Source: SMXQ01 sp033720855
GTDB taxonomy: Bacteria > Pseudomonadota > Alphaproteobacteria > SMXQ01
Reading direction: 5' to 3'
Length of the DNA stretch: 32,910 nucleotides
NCBI GenBank assembly: GCA_033720855.1
Contig: JAWWBR010000027.1
Coordinates: 1 to 32,910, forward strand
Shown: piece after piece, positions 1 through 8,455 of the stretch
How the letters are laid out: each line of letters begins with the position of its first letter
Position numbering within the stretch: position 1 is the stretch's first letter
The notes under the pieces: generated by a model
Database searches by the model: none
What the model saw: the letters and a program-made list of their open reading frames with translations, nothing else
Told to the model about the DNA's origin: nothing
Translations under genes and position numbers: made by a program

Positions 1-484
1 CATGGAGGTCACCCAGTTCACCTATTTCCAGCAGGTGGGCGGCATCGAATGCAGCCCGGTCACGGCGGAGCTGACCTACGGCCTCGAGCGCCTCGCCATG
101 TACGTCCAGGGCGTGGAAAACGTCTTCGACCTCGATTTCAACGGGCTTCCCGCCGATGCCGGCGGCATGACCTACGGCGACGTCTTCCTCCAGAACGAGC
201 GCGAGTTCTCGGCCTACAATTTCGAGCACGCCGATACCGGAACCCTGATGGACGGCTTCACCAAGGCGCAAGGGGAATGCCGGGCGCTCTTGGACGCCGG
301 GCTGGCGCTGCCGGCCTACGACCAGTGCATCAAGGCGAGCCATATGTTCAACCTGCTCGATGCGCGCGGGGTGATCTCGGTGACCGAGCGGGCCGCCTAC
401 ATCCAGCGCGTGCGCGACCTCGCGCGCGGCTGCTGCGAGGCCTGGCTCGAAAGCCGGGCGGCGCCAGGCGGCGGAGGGGCCTGA
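1..484 (+). CDS. glyQ: glycyl-tRNA synthetase alpha subunit, C-terminal part
   Basis: This is the C-terminal ~160 residues of the alpha subunit of the tetrameric (alpha2beta2) bacterial glycyl-tRNA synthetase, which activates glycine and charges tRNA-Gly in the cytoplasm. The gene is open at the left edge and starts outside the window. The first visible in-frame codon is an ATG, but it lies inside the well-conserved block MEVTQFTYFQQVGG followed by the TYGLERLAMY motif of the class II catalytic core, so it is not the true start. The reading frame ends with TGA one base before the glyS start codon, so the two subunits are almost certainly translated from one mRNA. Confidence 0.97.
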   Translation, partial: MEVTQFTYFQQVGGIECSPVTAELTYGLERLAMYVQGVENVFDLDFNGLPADAGGMTYGDVFLQNEREFSAYNFEHADTGTLMDGFTKAQGECRALLDAGLALPAYDQCIKASHMFNLLDARGVISVTERAAYIQRVRDLARGCCEAWLESRAAPGGGGA

Positions 485-485
485 G

Positions 486-2573
486 ATGGCGCAGCTGCTG
501 CTGGAGATTCTGTCCGAGGAGATCCCCGCCCGGATGCAGGCGCGGGCGGCGGACGACCTCAAGCGCCTGGTGGCCGACGGCCTCAAGCAGGCGGGGCTCG
601 ACGTCGTCGATGCCGTCGCCTTCGCCACGCCCCGTCGCCTTGCGCTGGTGGTGGAAGGAATTCCTGAGCAGCAGCCCGATGTCTCGGAGGAACGCCGGGG
701 CCCGCAGGTTGGCGCGCCGGACAAGGCGGTCCAGGGCTTCCTCGGCGCCGTCGGCCTGACCCTTGATCAGTGCGAGAGGCGGGAGGTCAAGGGCAAGGAA
801 TTCTATTTTGCCGTGATCGAGAAGAAAGGGCGCGCGGCGGCGGAGGTCCTGGCGGAGGTTCTGCCGGAGGCGCTGGCGGCGCTGCCCTGGCCGAAATCCA
901 TGCGCTGGGGCGGGGGCGAAACCCGCTGGGTGCGCCCGATCCATTCGATCCTGTGCGTGTTTGCCGGCCAAACCGTGCCCATCGCCTTCGCCGGGATCGA
1001 GGCCGGTGCCGAGACCCGGGGCCACCGCTTCATGGCGCCCGATGCCATCACGGTGGGGGATTTTGCCGATTACCGGGACAAGCTAGGGAAGGCTTTTGTG
1101 ATTCTCGATGCCGGCGAGCGGGCGGAGATCATCACATCCGGCACCGAGGCGCTGGCTGCCGCCGAGGGCCTTACCCTGAAAGACGACCTCGCCCTGCTCG
1201 CCGAGGTCGCCGGCCTGGTGGAATGGCCGGTGCCGCTGATGGGGTCGATCGATCCCGACTTCATGGACCTCCCCGAAGAGGTGCTGACCTCGTCCATGCG
1301 CGCCCATCAGAAATACTTCGCGCTGGAGGACAAGGGGGGCAGGCTGGCGCCGCGCTTCATCACCGTCGCCAACATGGACGCCGCAAACGGCGGCGCGGCG
1401 GTGATCGCCGGCAACGAGCGCGTCTTGCGCGCGCGCCTCGCCGATGCGCGCTTCTTCTGGGATACCGACCGCGAGGTGGCGCTGGAAAGCCGGGTGGCGA
1501 AGCTCGAGGAGATCGTCTTCCACGCCAAGCTCGGCACGGTGGCGGAGAAGGTCGACCGCATGGAGAGCCTGGCGGCCGAGCTCTGCGCCTTCATCCCCGA
1601 CGCCGATCGCGACAAGGCCCGCTCCGCCGCCCATCTGGCCAAGGCCGACCTCACCACCGGCATGGTCGGCGAGTTCCCCGACCTTCAGGGCGTGATCGGC
1701 CGGTACTACGCGCTCCATGACGGCGAGCACGCGGAAGTCGCCGAGGCCATCGCCCAGCACTATGCGCCGGCCGGGCCCAATGATGCCTGTCCCAACGCGC
1801 CGGTCGCGATCGCCGTCGCCTTGGCCGATAAGATCGACAGCCTGGTGGGGTTTTTTGCGATCGACGAGAAGCCCACCGGTTCGCGCGATCCCTTCGCCCT
1901 CAGGCGTGCCGCGCTCGGCGTCATCCGCCTGGTGACCGAGAATGGCCTGAGGCTGCCCTTGGCGGAAGTTTTCGATGCCGCCGAGCGCGCCTATGGCGAG
2001 ACCCGGGAGGGCTTTCAAGGTGATCTCGATCCGGCCGACCTGCTCGCCTTCTTCGCCGACCGGCTCAAGGTGCAGATGCGCGCCAAGGGTGTGCGCCATG
2101 ATCTGATCGAGGCGGTGTTCGCGACGCCGAAGCCGGACGGCGGGACCGAGGACGACCTGGTGCGCCTGCTCGCCCGGGTCGAGGCCTTGGCGCAGTTCCT
2201 CGAGCGCGAGGACGGGGCCAACCTGCTCGTCGCCTACAAGCGTGCCGCCAACATCGTGCGCATCGAGGAGAAGAACGACAAGACGTCGTATGACGGCGAC
2301 ATCGCCCGCGATCTCCTGGAACAGGAGGAGGAGGGGGCGCTTTATGAGGCGCTCGATCTCGCGCGCGGGCGCATCGAGGCGCTTTTAGCGGCGGAGAATT
2401 TCACCGGCGCCATGGCGGAGCTCGCCAAGCTGCGCGGGCCCGTCGATGCGTTCTTCGATTTCGTCACGGTAAACTGCGATAATAAGAAGCTCAGGGCGAA
2501 CCGGCTCAGGCTGCTCGCCCAGATACGCGCCGCCCTCAATGCGGTCGCCGACTTTTCGCGGATCGAGGGTTAG
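486..2573 (+). CDS. glyS: glycyl-tRNA synthetase beta subunit
   Basis: This is a 695-residue protein, full length for the beta subunit, which recognises tRNA-Gly and completes the alpha2beta2 synthetase. The start MAQLLLEILSEEIPARM is the standard beta-subunit N-terminus. Other family blocks are MRAHQKYFA near residue 275, ANERVLRARLADARFF near 310-325, and a C-terminal DALR-like anticodon-binding region containing FFDFVTVNCD near residue 660. The ATG follows the glyQ stop after one base, so translational coupling is likely. ppdK follows after 21 bases, an arrangement common in alphaproteobacteria. Confidence 0.98.
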   Translation: MAQLLLEILSEEIPARMQARAADDLKRLVADGLKQAGLDVVDAVAFATPRRLALVVEGIPEQQPDVSEERRGPQVGAPDKAVQGFLGAVGLTLDQCERREVKGKEFYFAVIEKKGRAAAEVLAEVLPEALAALPWPKSMRWGGGETRWVRPIHSILCVFAGQTVPIAFAGIEAGAETRGHRFMAPDAITVGDFADYRDKLGKAFVILDAGERAEIITSGTEALAAAEGLTLKDDLALLAEVAGLVEWPVPLMGSIDPDFMDLPEEVLTSSMRAHQKYFALEDKGGRLAPRFITVANMDAANGGAAVIAGNERVLRARLADARFFWDTDREVALESRVAKLEEIVFHAKLGTVAEKVDRMESLAAELCAFIPDADRDKARSAAHLAKADLTTGMVGEFPDLQGVIGRYYALHDGEHAEVAEAIAQHYAPAGPNDACPNAPVAIAVALADKIDSLVGFFAIDEKPTGSRDPFALRRAALGVIRLVTENGLRLPLAEVFDAAERAYGETREGFQGDLDPADLLAFFADRLKVQMRAKGVRHDLIEAVFATPKPDGGTEDDLVRLLARVEALAQFLEREDGANLLVAYKRAANIVRIEEKNDKTSYDGDIARDLLEQEEEGALYEALDLARGRIEALLAAENFTGAMAELAKLRGPVDAFFDFVTVNCDNKKLRANRLRLLAQIRAALNAVADFSRIEG

Positions 2574-2594
2574 GGCCGGCGCAAAGGAGAACCC

Positions 2595-5270
2595 ATGACC
2601 AAGTGGGTCTATGCATTCGGCGGCGGTGCGGCCGAGGGCGACGCCTCCATGAACGCATTGCTCGGTGGCAAGGGCGCGAACCTTGCCGAGATGGCGAGCC
2701 TGGGCCTGCCGGTGCCACCCGGCTTCACCATCACCACCGAGGCCTGCAGCTTCTTCTTCGGCCACGGTCAGTCCTATCCCGATGACCTCAAACCCGCGGT
2801 CGAGGAGGCGCTTGGGCAGGTCGAAGAGGCCGTGGGCGCGCGCTTCGGCGCTGCCGCCAACCCGCTCCTGGTCAGCGTGCGTTCGGGCGGGCGGGCCTCC
2901 ATGCCGGGGATGATGGACACCGTGCTGAACCTCGGCCTCAACGAAGAGACCGTCGGCGGCCTGGCGGCGGCGAGCGGCGATGAGCGCTTCGCCTGGGACG
3001 CCTACCGGCGCTTCATCCAAATGTACGGCGGCGTGGTCTTGGGGCTGGAGCACGACCGTTTCGAGGAGTTGCTCGCCCTGGCGAAGGAGGACGCGGGCTA
3101 CGGCTTCGACACCGACATGACCGCCGACGACTGGCGCGAGCTGGTCGGCGAATACAAGGACATGGTCGCCGCCGAAACCGGCACCTCCTTCCCAGACGAC
3201 CCCGCGGAACAGCTTTGGGGTGCCATCGGCGCGGTGTTCTCCAGTTGGATGAACCCGCGCGCGAAGACCTACCGCCGGCTCCACGAGATCCCCGAGGATT
3301 GGGGCACCGCCGTCAACGTCCAGGCCATGGTGTTCGGCAACATGGGCGAGGACTGCGCCACCGGGGTCGCCTTCACCCGCGACCCGGCGACCGGAGAAAA
3401 CGCATTCTACGGCGAGTACCTGGTCAACGCCCAAGGCGAGGACGTGGTGGCGGGCATCCGCACGCCGCAGCCGCTGAGCCGCGCCGCCCGGGAGGCCGGG
3501 AACGGGACCCTGCCGTCGATGGAGGAGACCTTGCCCGAGGTCTACGCCGAGCTCAGCGCCGTGCGCGAAACCTTGGAGCGCCATTACCGCGACATGCAGG
3601 ACGTCGAGTTCACGGTCCAGAAGGGGCGGCTGTGGATGCTCCAGACCCGCACCGGCAAGCGCACCGCCAAGGCCGCCATTCGTATCGCCGTCGACATGGT
3701 CGGCGAGGGCCTGATCGACGAGGCCGAGGCGATCTCGCGCATCGATCCTCAGACCCTCGATCAGTTGCTGCACCCGACGATCGCCGGCGACGCGGAACGC
3801 GACGTGCTGGCGACCGGTCTGCCGGCCTCTCCCGGCTCGGCGTCGGGGGGGATCGCGTTTACCGCCGACGACGCCGAGGCCCGGGCGGCGAGGGGCGAGA
3901 AGGTGATCCTCGTCCGGGTCGAGACCAGTCCCGACGACATCCACGGCATGCATGCGGCCAAAGGGATCGTCACCGCGCGCGGCGGCATGACCAGCCACGC
4001 GGCGGTGGTGGCGCGCGGCATGGGCCGCGCCTGCGTCGCCGGGGCGGGGGAGCTCGCCATCGATGCCCATGCGGGGACCCTGACGGTGGGGGGCCGCCGG
4101 TTCACCGCCAAGGACCAGATCACCATCGACGGCGCCACCGGCGAGGTGATGGCCGGCGCCCTGCCCATGGAGCAGCCGGAACTGACCGGGGAGTTCGCGA
4201 CCCTGATGGAATGGGCCGACGGCATCCGGCGTCTCGGCGTGCGCGCCAATGCCGAGACCCCGACGGACGTCAAAGCGGCGCGCGAATTCGGCGCCGAGGG
4301 CATCGGTCTGTCGCGCACCGAGCACATGTTTTTCGACGATGAACGCATCGCCGCCGTGCGCGAGATGATTCTCGCCGATTCCGAAGAGGCGCGCCGGGCC
4401 GCACTCGAGCGCATCCAGCCCATGCAGGAAGCCGATTTCGAGGAAATCTTCCGCCTCATGGCGGGGCTGCCGGTGACCATTCGGCTGCTCGATCCGCCGC
4501 TCCACGAATTCCTCCCAAAGAGCGACGACGAATTCGCGGACCTCGCGGCCGATGCCGGAACCAGCATCGAGGCGGTCCGGCGGCGAGTCGCCCAGCTCCA
4601 TGAAACCAACCCGATGCTGGGCCACCGCGGTTGCCGTCTCGGCATCACCTATCCGGAAATTTACGAGATGCAGGCCCGTGCCATCTTCAACGCCGCCGCC
4701 CGGGTCAACAAGGCGGCGCCGGGCACCGCGCATCCAGAGGTGATGATCCCGCTGATCGCCACCCGCGCCGAGTTCGATCGCCTGAAACCGATGATCGACC
4801 GCGCCGCCAAAGAGGCCATGGAAGCGTCCGGTGCCGAGGTCGCCTACACGGTGGGAACCATGATCGAACTGCCGCGCGCGGCCCTGCTGGCCGGGGAGAT
4901 CGCCGAAAGCGCCGAGTTCTTCTCCTTCGGCACCAACGACCTGACTCAGACCACCTTCGGCCTGTCGCGCGACGATTCCGCACGCTTCCTCGACGCCTAC
5001 CGCCGCCAGGGCATCCTCGCGGCCGATCCCTTCGTCTCCATCGATGTCGCCGGGGTCGGAGAGTTGGTGCAAATCGCGAGCGAGCGGGGCCGGGCTGCGC
5101 GCCCGGGGATCAAGCTCGGCATCTGCGGCGAACATGGCGGCGATCCCGCCTCGATCCGTTTCTGCGAGGCCGTGGGGCTCGACTACGTCTCCTGCTCGCC
5201 TTTCCGCGTGCCGGTGGCCCGCCTGGCCGCGGCCCAGGCGGCGCTCAAGGTCGCCCCCAAATCGGATTAG
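2595..5270 (+). CDS. ppdK: pyruvate, phosphate dikinase
   Basis: This enzyme reversibly converts pyruvate, ATP and phosphate to phosphoenolpyruvate, AMP and pyrophosphate. At 891 residues it has the normal length. The N-terminal nucleotide-binding domain starts with WVYAFGGGAAEGD, which resembles the family's usual WVYxFG start. The swivelling phosphohistidine domain carries GGMTSHAAVVARGMG, with the catalytic His at about residue 468. The C-terminal PEP/pyruvate barrel ends with LGICGEHGGDP, the conserved active-site Cys being about residue 844. The ATG is preceded by AAAGGAGA at good spacing. The gene directly follows glyS and probably belongs to the same transcript. A 916-codon frame on the opposite strand is a composition artefact. 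Confidence 0.98.
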   Translation: MTKWVYAFGGGAAEGDASMNALLGGKGANLAEMASLGLPVPPGFTITTEACSFFFGHGQSYPDDLKPAVEEALGQVEEAVGARFGAAANPLLVSVRSGGRASMPGMMDTVLNLGLNEETVGGLAAASGDERFAWDAYRRFIQMYGGVVLGLEHDRFEELLALAKEDAGYGFDTDMTADDWRELVGEYKDMVAAETGTSFPDDPAEQLWGAIGAVFSSWMNPRAKTYRRLHEIPEDWGTAVNVQAMVFGNMGEDCATGVAFTRDPATGENAFYGEYLVNAQGEDVVAGIRTPQPLSRAAREAGNGTLPSMEETLPEVYAELSAVRETLERHYRDMQDVEFTVQKGRLWMLQTRTGKRTAKAAIRIAVDMVGEGLIDEAEAISRIDPQTLDQLLHPTIAGDAERDVLATGLPASPGSASGGIAFTADDAEARAARGEKVILVRVETSPDDIHGMHAAKGIVTARGGMTSHAAVVARGMGRACVAGAGELAIDAHAGTLTVGGRRFTAKDQITIDGATGEVMAGALPMEQPELTGEFATLMEWADGIRRLGVRANAETPTDVKAAREFGAEGIGLSRTEHMFFDDERIAAVREMILADSEEARRAALERIQPMQEADFEEIFRLMAGLPVTIRLLDPPLHEFLPKSDDEFADLAADAGTSIEAVRRRVAQLHETNPMLGHRGCRLGITYPEIYEMQARAIFNAAARVNKAAPGTAHPEVMIPLIATRAEFDRLKPMIDRAAKEAMEASGAEVAYTVGTMIELPRAALLAGEIAESAEFFSFGTNDLTQTTFGLSRDDSARFLDAYRRQGILAADPFVSIDVAGVGELVQIASERGRAARPGIKLGICGEHGGDPASIRFCEAVGLDYVSCSPFRVPVARLAAAQAALKVAPKSD

Positions 5271-5295
5271 GCCGTCCGCCGGTCCCCGGCCCGCC

Positions 5296-5622
5296 TCAGC
5301 GGCGGCGCTGTTCGACGATCGTCCTCAGGGAATTCATGATGTCGAGCAAAACCGCCGCGGCCAGGGCGATGCCGGTGATCTTGAGGCCGAGCGCCATGGC
5401 GAAGGAGCCCAGCAGTCGGCCGGGAGTCAGGCTGATCTGGACCTGAGCGGCGCGGACCCATTGATCGGCCGCGACGAAGGTCTTCAACGCCCCCTCCCCG
5501 CCGGTGGTGTTGGCCTCGATGACCACCATGAACCCAAGGATGATGAGGATCAGGCCAATGGCGCCGGCAAAGACGACGAGCGCGGTCGCAATCTCGGCCA
5601 TGAAACGAAGGACCCCGTTCAT
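5296..5622 (-). CDS. two-helix membrane protein of unknown function
   Basis: I do not recognise a family for this 108-residue protein. Two hydrophobic stretches are clear: about residues 8-35 (ALVVFAGAIGLILIILGFMVV) split here as ALVVFAGAIG and LILIILGFMVV, and about residues 70-95 (LLGSFAMALG onward to AAAVLLDIM). They are separated by a ~30-residue polar loop, and the C-terminus is basic (EQRRR). This suggests an inner-membrane hairpin. A GAGGA sequence lies just ahead of the ATG. The gene is last in a run of four minus-strand genes and is convergent with ppdK, with only 25 bases between the two stop codons. The gap to the gene upstream of it is about 67 bases, so it could be read with that operon or separately. 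Confidence 0.75.
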   Translation of the reverse strand: MNGVLRFMAEIATALVVFAGAIGLILIILGFMVVIEANTTGGEGALKTFVAADQWVRAAQVQISLTPGRLLGSFAMALGLKITGIALAAAVLLDIMNSLRTIVEQRRR

Positions 5623-5689
5623 AATTCCTCTATCCCTCTCTTGTCCTCATCGCCGTCAGCATAGCCGATACGCGGGCCCCGCCGCCACC

Positions 5690-6226
5690 TCAGGACGGCG
5701 CATCGCGGTCGGCCTCGAGGCCGAAGGCGGCGGCGAAGCTGCAGGCGAGTTCCATGATTCCCACAAGTGCCACGATCTCGATGATCTCGGCGTTGGAAAA
5801 ATGCGCCTTGAGCGCCTCCAGGGTGCGATCGGCCACGGCGCCGCGTTGGCCGACCATCTCCTCGGCGAAACCGAGCGCCGCGGCCTCGGCCGGCTCGAGG
5901 CCGGTGTAATCCCCCCGGGCCACGGCTTCGATCTCCGCATCCGTGATGCCGTGGTCGAGGGCATAGCGCCGGTGGGATGCCGAGGAATAGGCCGATCCCC
6001 TGAGCCGGGCCACCTTGAAGGCGATCTTTTCCTTGAAAGCGCGGGGCAGCAGGCCGGTATCCAGCGCCGCGCTGAAATAGGCGCGGTGAGCGGCGAGAAC
6101 CGCCGGCTGGTGGGCGAGCAGCCGGTACATGCCGGGCACCCGGCCGCGGGTCGCGCGCAGCTGCTCGAACACCGGGCGCAGCTCGTCCGGTTCGTCGGTG
6201 GGGTCGATGAAGGGCAGGCGTGCCAT
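5690..6226 (-). CDS. carboxymuconolactone decarboxylase/AhpD-like protein lacking the CxxC pair
   Basis: This 178-residue all-alpha protein looks like the peroxidase-related branch of the carboxymuconolactone decarboxylase family. Evidence is the N-terminal pattern with PGMYRLLAHQPAVL, then FKEKIAFKVARLRGSAYSSASH, quoted here in two parts (FKEKIAFKVARLRG, SAYSSASH), then a helical tail. In redox-active members the second part reads C-x-x-C-x-x-x-H. Here both cysteines are replaced by serine (S78 and S81) while H85 is kept, so AhpD-type disulfide chemistry is not expected. The protein is probably not an alkylhydroperoxidase but may keep a decarboxylase or isomerase-like role. It lies 11 bases behind the ornithine-cyclodeaminase-like gene, clearly in one operon. 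Confidence 0.85.
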   Translation of the reverse strand: MARLPFIDPTDEPDELRPVFEQLRATRGRVPGMYRLLAHQPAVLAAHRAYFSAALDTGLLPRAFKEKIAFKVARLRGSAYSSASHRRYALDHGITDAEIEAVARGDYTGLEPAEAAALGFAEEMVGQRGAVADRTLEALKAHFSNAEIIEIVALVGIMELACSFAAAFGLEADRDAPS

Positions 6227-6237
6227 CCTCTCGCCCC

Positions 6238-7203
6238 CTAGCCCGCGAGGTCGGGCAGCCTCTGCCCGGCCCCCGTTTCAAGCGCCTTCTCATAGGCGCG
6301 GGCAGCCAGCGCCACGTCCTCGAAAGCGACGCCGAGGGACTTGAACAGGGTGATGTCGTCGCTCCCCTCGCGGCCGGGGCGGATGCCGGCGACGATGTCA
6401 CCGAGGCCGACGACGTCGTCCCAGCCGATCACGCCCTCGCGCACCGGGGCGGCGAGGTCGGTCGCTTCGTAGCGAACCTGCTCGCGGTCGTCGGTGGCGA
6501 TGACCCGGGCCCTGGCCACGGCGTCGCTATCGAGCTCGCGCCGGTGCTCGAAGTTGGCGCCGATGGCATTGACGTGGGTTCCGGCAGCAAGCCAGCGGCC
6601 GAGCACCACCGGCTCCGTCGCGGGAGTGGCGGTGACGACGATATCGGCATCGCGGACGGCCTCCTCGGGACTGGCGGTCTCGCGGACCTCGTCCGCCAGG
6701 CCGCCGAGATCGCGACAGAACCGGGCGCGATTTTCCGCGCTTCGGCTAAAGGCGCGAATCTCCGTGATCGGGCGCACCTTGCACACCGCCTCGGCCTGGG
6801 TCCGGGCCTGGCGCCCGGTGCCGATCACGGCGAGACGGGCGGCATCGGGCCGGGCCATGTATTTGGTGGCGATGCCGCTGGCGGCGCCGGTCCGGAGCGC
6901 CCCCATGGCGAACACCTGGACGATGGCCGCGAGCTCGCCGGTCTCGGTCTTGTAGAGCGAAAAGACCCGCCCCGCGCTCGATTCGAAGATGGTGGTGGAG
7001 GAGACCTTGATCCCGTAATAGCCGCGGTAACCGAGCACCGCCGCGGTGATGCGGAGCGTCCCGTCGCCCAGCGGCGCGCGCACCCGGGGCACGTTGGTGA
7101 CGGTGCCGCGCCCCATTTCGCCGAACACCTCCTCGACGGCGGCGAGGGCATCGTCCATGCCGACCAGCGCGCCGACGCAGGCTTCGTCCAGGAATAATGT
7201 CAT
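6238..7203 (-). CDS. ornithine cyclodeaminase/mu-crystallin family dehydrogenase
   Basis: This 321-residue protein belongs to the ornithine cyclodeaminase/mu-crystallin family of NAD(P)-binding enzymes acting on amino acids, imines or opine-like compounds. The conserved lysine lies in GIKVSS (K66), followed by the ALRTGAASGIATKYMARPD block, the dinucleotide-binding loop VIGTGRQA (about 127-133) and VNAIGAN (211-217). True ornithine cyclodeaminases have a catalytic Asp in the GGDxPGKTEL segment; here the matching stretch is GANFEHRREL with Asn217, so ornithine cyclodeamination is unlikely. An alanine-dehydrogenase, imine-reductase or unknown specificity is more probable. It sits between a TauD-type dioxygenase and a carboxymuconolactone-decarboxylase-like gene. 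Confidence 0.9.
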   Translation of the reverse strand: MTLFLDEACVGALVGMDDALAAVEEVFGEMGRGTVTNVPRVRAPLGDGTLRITAAVLGYRGYYGIKVSSTTIFESSAGRVFSLYKTETGELAAIVQVFAMGALRTGAASGIATKYMARPDAARLAVIGTGRQARTQAEAVCKVRPITEIRAFSRSAENRARFCRDLGGLADEVRETASPEEAVRDADIVVTATPATEPVVLGRWLAAGTHVNAIGANFEHRRELDSDAVARARVIATDDREQVRYEATDLAAPVREGVIGWDDVVGLGDIVAGIRPGREGSDDITLFKSLGVAFEDVALAARAYEKALETGAGQRLPDLAG

Positions 7204-7227
7204 GGGCGTTCCGTTCCCGTGGGCCCT

Positions 7228-8115
7228 TTACTCGTAAGGCGGCTCGCCCTCGACGGTGCAGCGCCTGAGGATGCGCTCCTGATCTTCGGGAAAATAGGTC
7301 CGCCCATGGGTGACGCAACGATTGTCCCACATCACCAGGTCGCCCAAACGCCAGACGTGTTCGTAGACGAATTCCGGACTTTCGGCGTGATCGAAGAGGT
7401 GAGCGAGGGTTCGCGCGCTGTCTTCCGCGTCCAGCCCCTCGATCCGCGCCGTCATCAGTCGGTCGACGAACAGCGACTTGCGCCCGGTTTCGGGGTGGGT
7501 GGTGAATACCGGATGGAAGTAATGGGGCGAGGCGCTGATATCCTTGGTGACGTCGACCTTGTCGCGCCGTTTGTATTCATGGATGTGCAGGGCCTTGCGG
7601 CCGCTGAGCTTGGCCTTGAGGTCCTCGGGCAGGGTTTCGTAGGCGCTGTACATGTTGGCGAACAGCGTGTTGCCGCCTTCGCTCGGCAGTTTGATGGAAT
7701 AGAGCAGGGTGTATTTGTAGGGGCGCTCGGCATAGCCGGAATCGATGTGGAACCACATGTCCGCTTCGGCGAAGGAGCCGATAGGCTTGCCCTCGACGGT
7801 GATGTTGCTGACCAACACCAGGTTGGGATCTTCGCGGATGGCCGGATCGCCCTCGTAGAGCGCGTATTTCGATTTCGCGAACGCGGTGCTCTCGCGCTTG
7901 CGCCGTCCCAGCGTCCCGAAATTGGCGGCGAAACGGCGCTGTTGATCGGTGGTGAGTTGTTGGCCGCGGAAGACCAGAACGAGATGGCGTTGCCACAGTT
8001 CGCGGATGGCGTCGACCGTCTCCGGCGACAGGTCCTCCCTAAGATCAAGTCCGCCGACCTCGGCCCCGAGCGCGGGCGAGAGCGGAGTCGCGGTCAAGCC
8101 CGTCATGGTGTCCAT
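7228..8115 (-). CDS. TauD/TfdA-family Fe(II)/2-oxoglutarate dioxygenase
   Basis: This 295-residue non-haem iron dioxygenase hydroxylates a small substrate using O2 and 2-oxoglutarate. The iron-binding facial triad is visible as H123-x-D125 (WFHIDSGY) and H270 (WDNRCVTHGR). The 2-oxoglutarate-binding arginine is in ERILRRCTV (R284 or R285), and GGNTLFANM is the usual family block after the first motif. The frame stays open upstream, but the ATG at 8115 is preferred: it has GGAGGGAA seven bases ahead and matches the family N-terminus (PLSPALGAEVGGLDL). It is the first gene of the minus-strand operon, transcribed out of an AT-rich region. The substrate cannot be told from sequence; taurine itself is only one possibility. 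Confidence 0.93.
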   Translation of the reverse strand: MDTMTGLTATPLSPALGAEVGGLDLREDLSPETVDAIRELWQRHLVLVFRGQQLTTDQQRRFAANFGTLGRRKRESTAFAKSKYALYEGDPAIREDPNLVLVSNITVEGKPIGSFAEADMWFHIDSGYAERPYKYTLLYSIKLPSEGGNTLFANMYSAYETLPEDLKAKLSGRKALHIHEYKRRDKVDVTKDISASPHYFHPVFTTHPETGRKSLFVDRLMTARIEGLDAEDSARTLAHLFDHAESPEFVYEHVWRLGDLVMWDNRCVTHGRTYFPEDQERILRRCTVEGEPPYE

Positions 8116-8215
8116 CGGCTTCCCTCCGCAAAAATAGTCCCATTTCGCCGTCTTCAGGGTCAAGGGGGATTCCCGGACCGGAACGGCGGCGCAAGGCGCC
8201 GGTACGGCATCTCTT

Positions 8216-8400
8216 TGCGATAGATCTATAAGCAATGTGTAATAATTAAAAATTAACCTTAATGATCTACTAATAATAAATAAAATTTTAAACAAAAATT
8301 CAAACAATTTATTTGGTTAATTATCTAATTTTGAGATATAAACAAAGCCACCTTCTTTTTTGATTTGTTTCATTGGCCGCGGGATTTTGGCGAGGAAAAC
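8216..8400. promoter_or_regulatory. AT-rich divergent intergenic region
   Basis: The stretch between the dioxygenase gene and the Flp-like gene is strikingly AT-rich. I count 19 G/C in the 120 bases 8221-8340, about 16 percent, in a region otherwise far above 60 percent GC. It contains many A and T runs and probably holds promoters for both divergent genes, but I could not single out a convincing -35/-10 pair. A few codons of the upstream extension of the dioxygenase frame run through it, but their amino-acid make-up is unlike a protein. The remainder of the gap contains no recognisable gene. Confidence 0.5.
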
Positions 8401-8455
8401 GGAATTCGGGGGCCGGGCGTTGCGAGGCGAAGTATCGAGTTGAGGGAGCGGGGGA

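Noticed and set aside
2385..5135. A 916-codon open frame on the minus strand opposite ppdK
   Set aside because: The plus strand encodes an unmistakable ppdK; long antisense frames are expected in GC-rich codon use, and the antisense protein has no recognisable domain.
8116..8307. N-terminal extension of the TauD-like protein to 359 residues
   Set aside because: The extension runs through the AT island, is unlike the family, and a good ribosome-binding site stands before ATG 8115.
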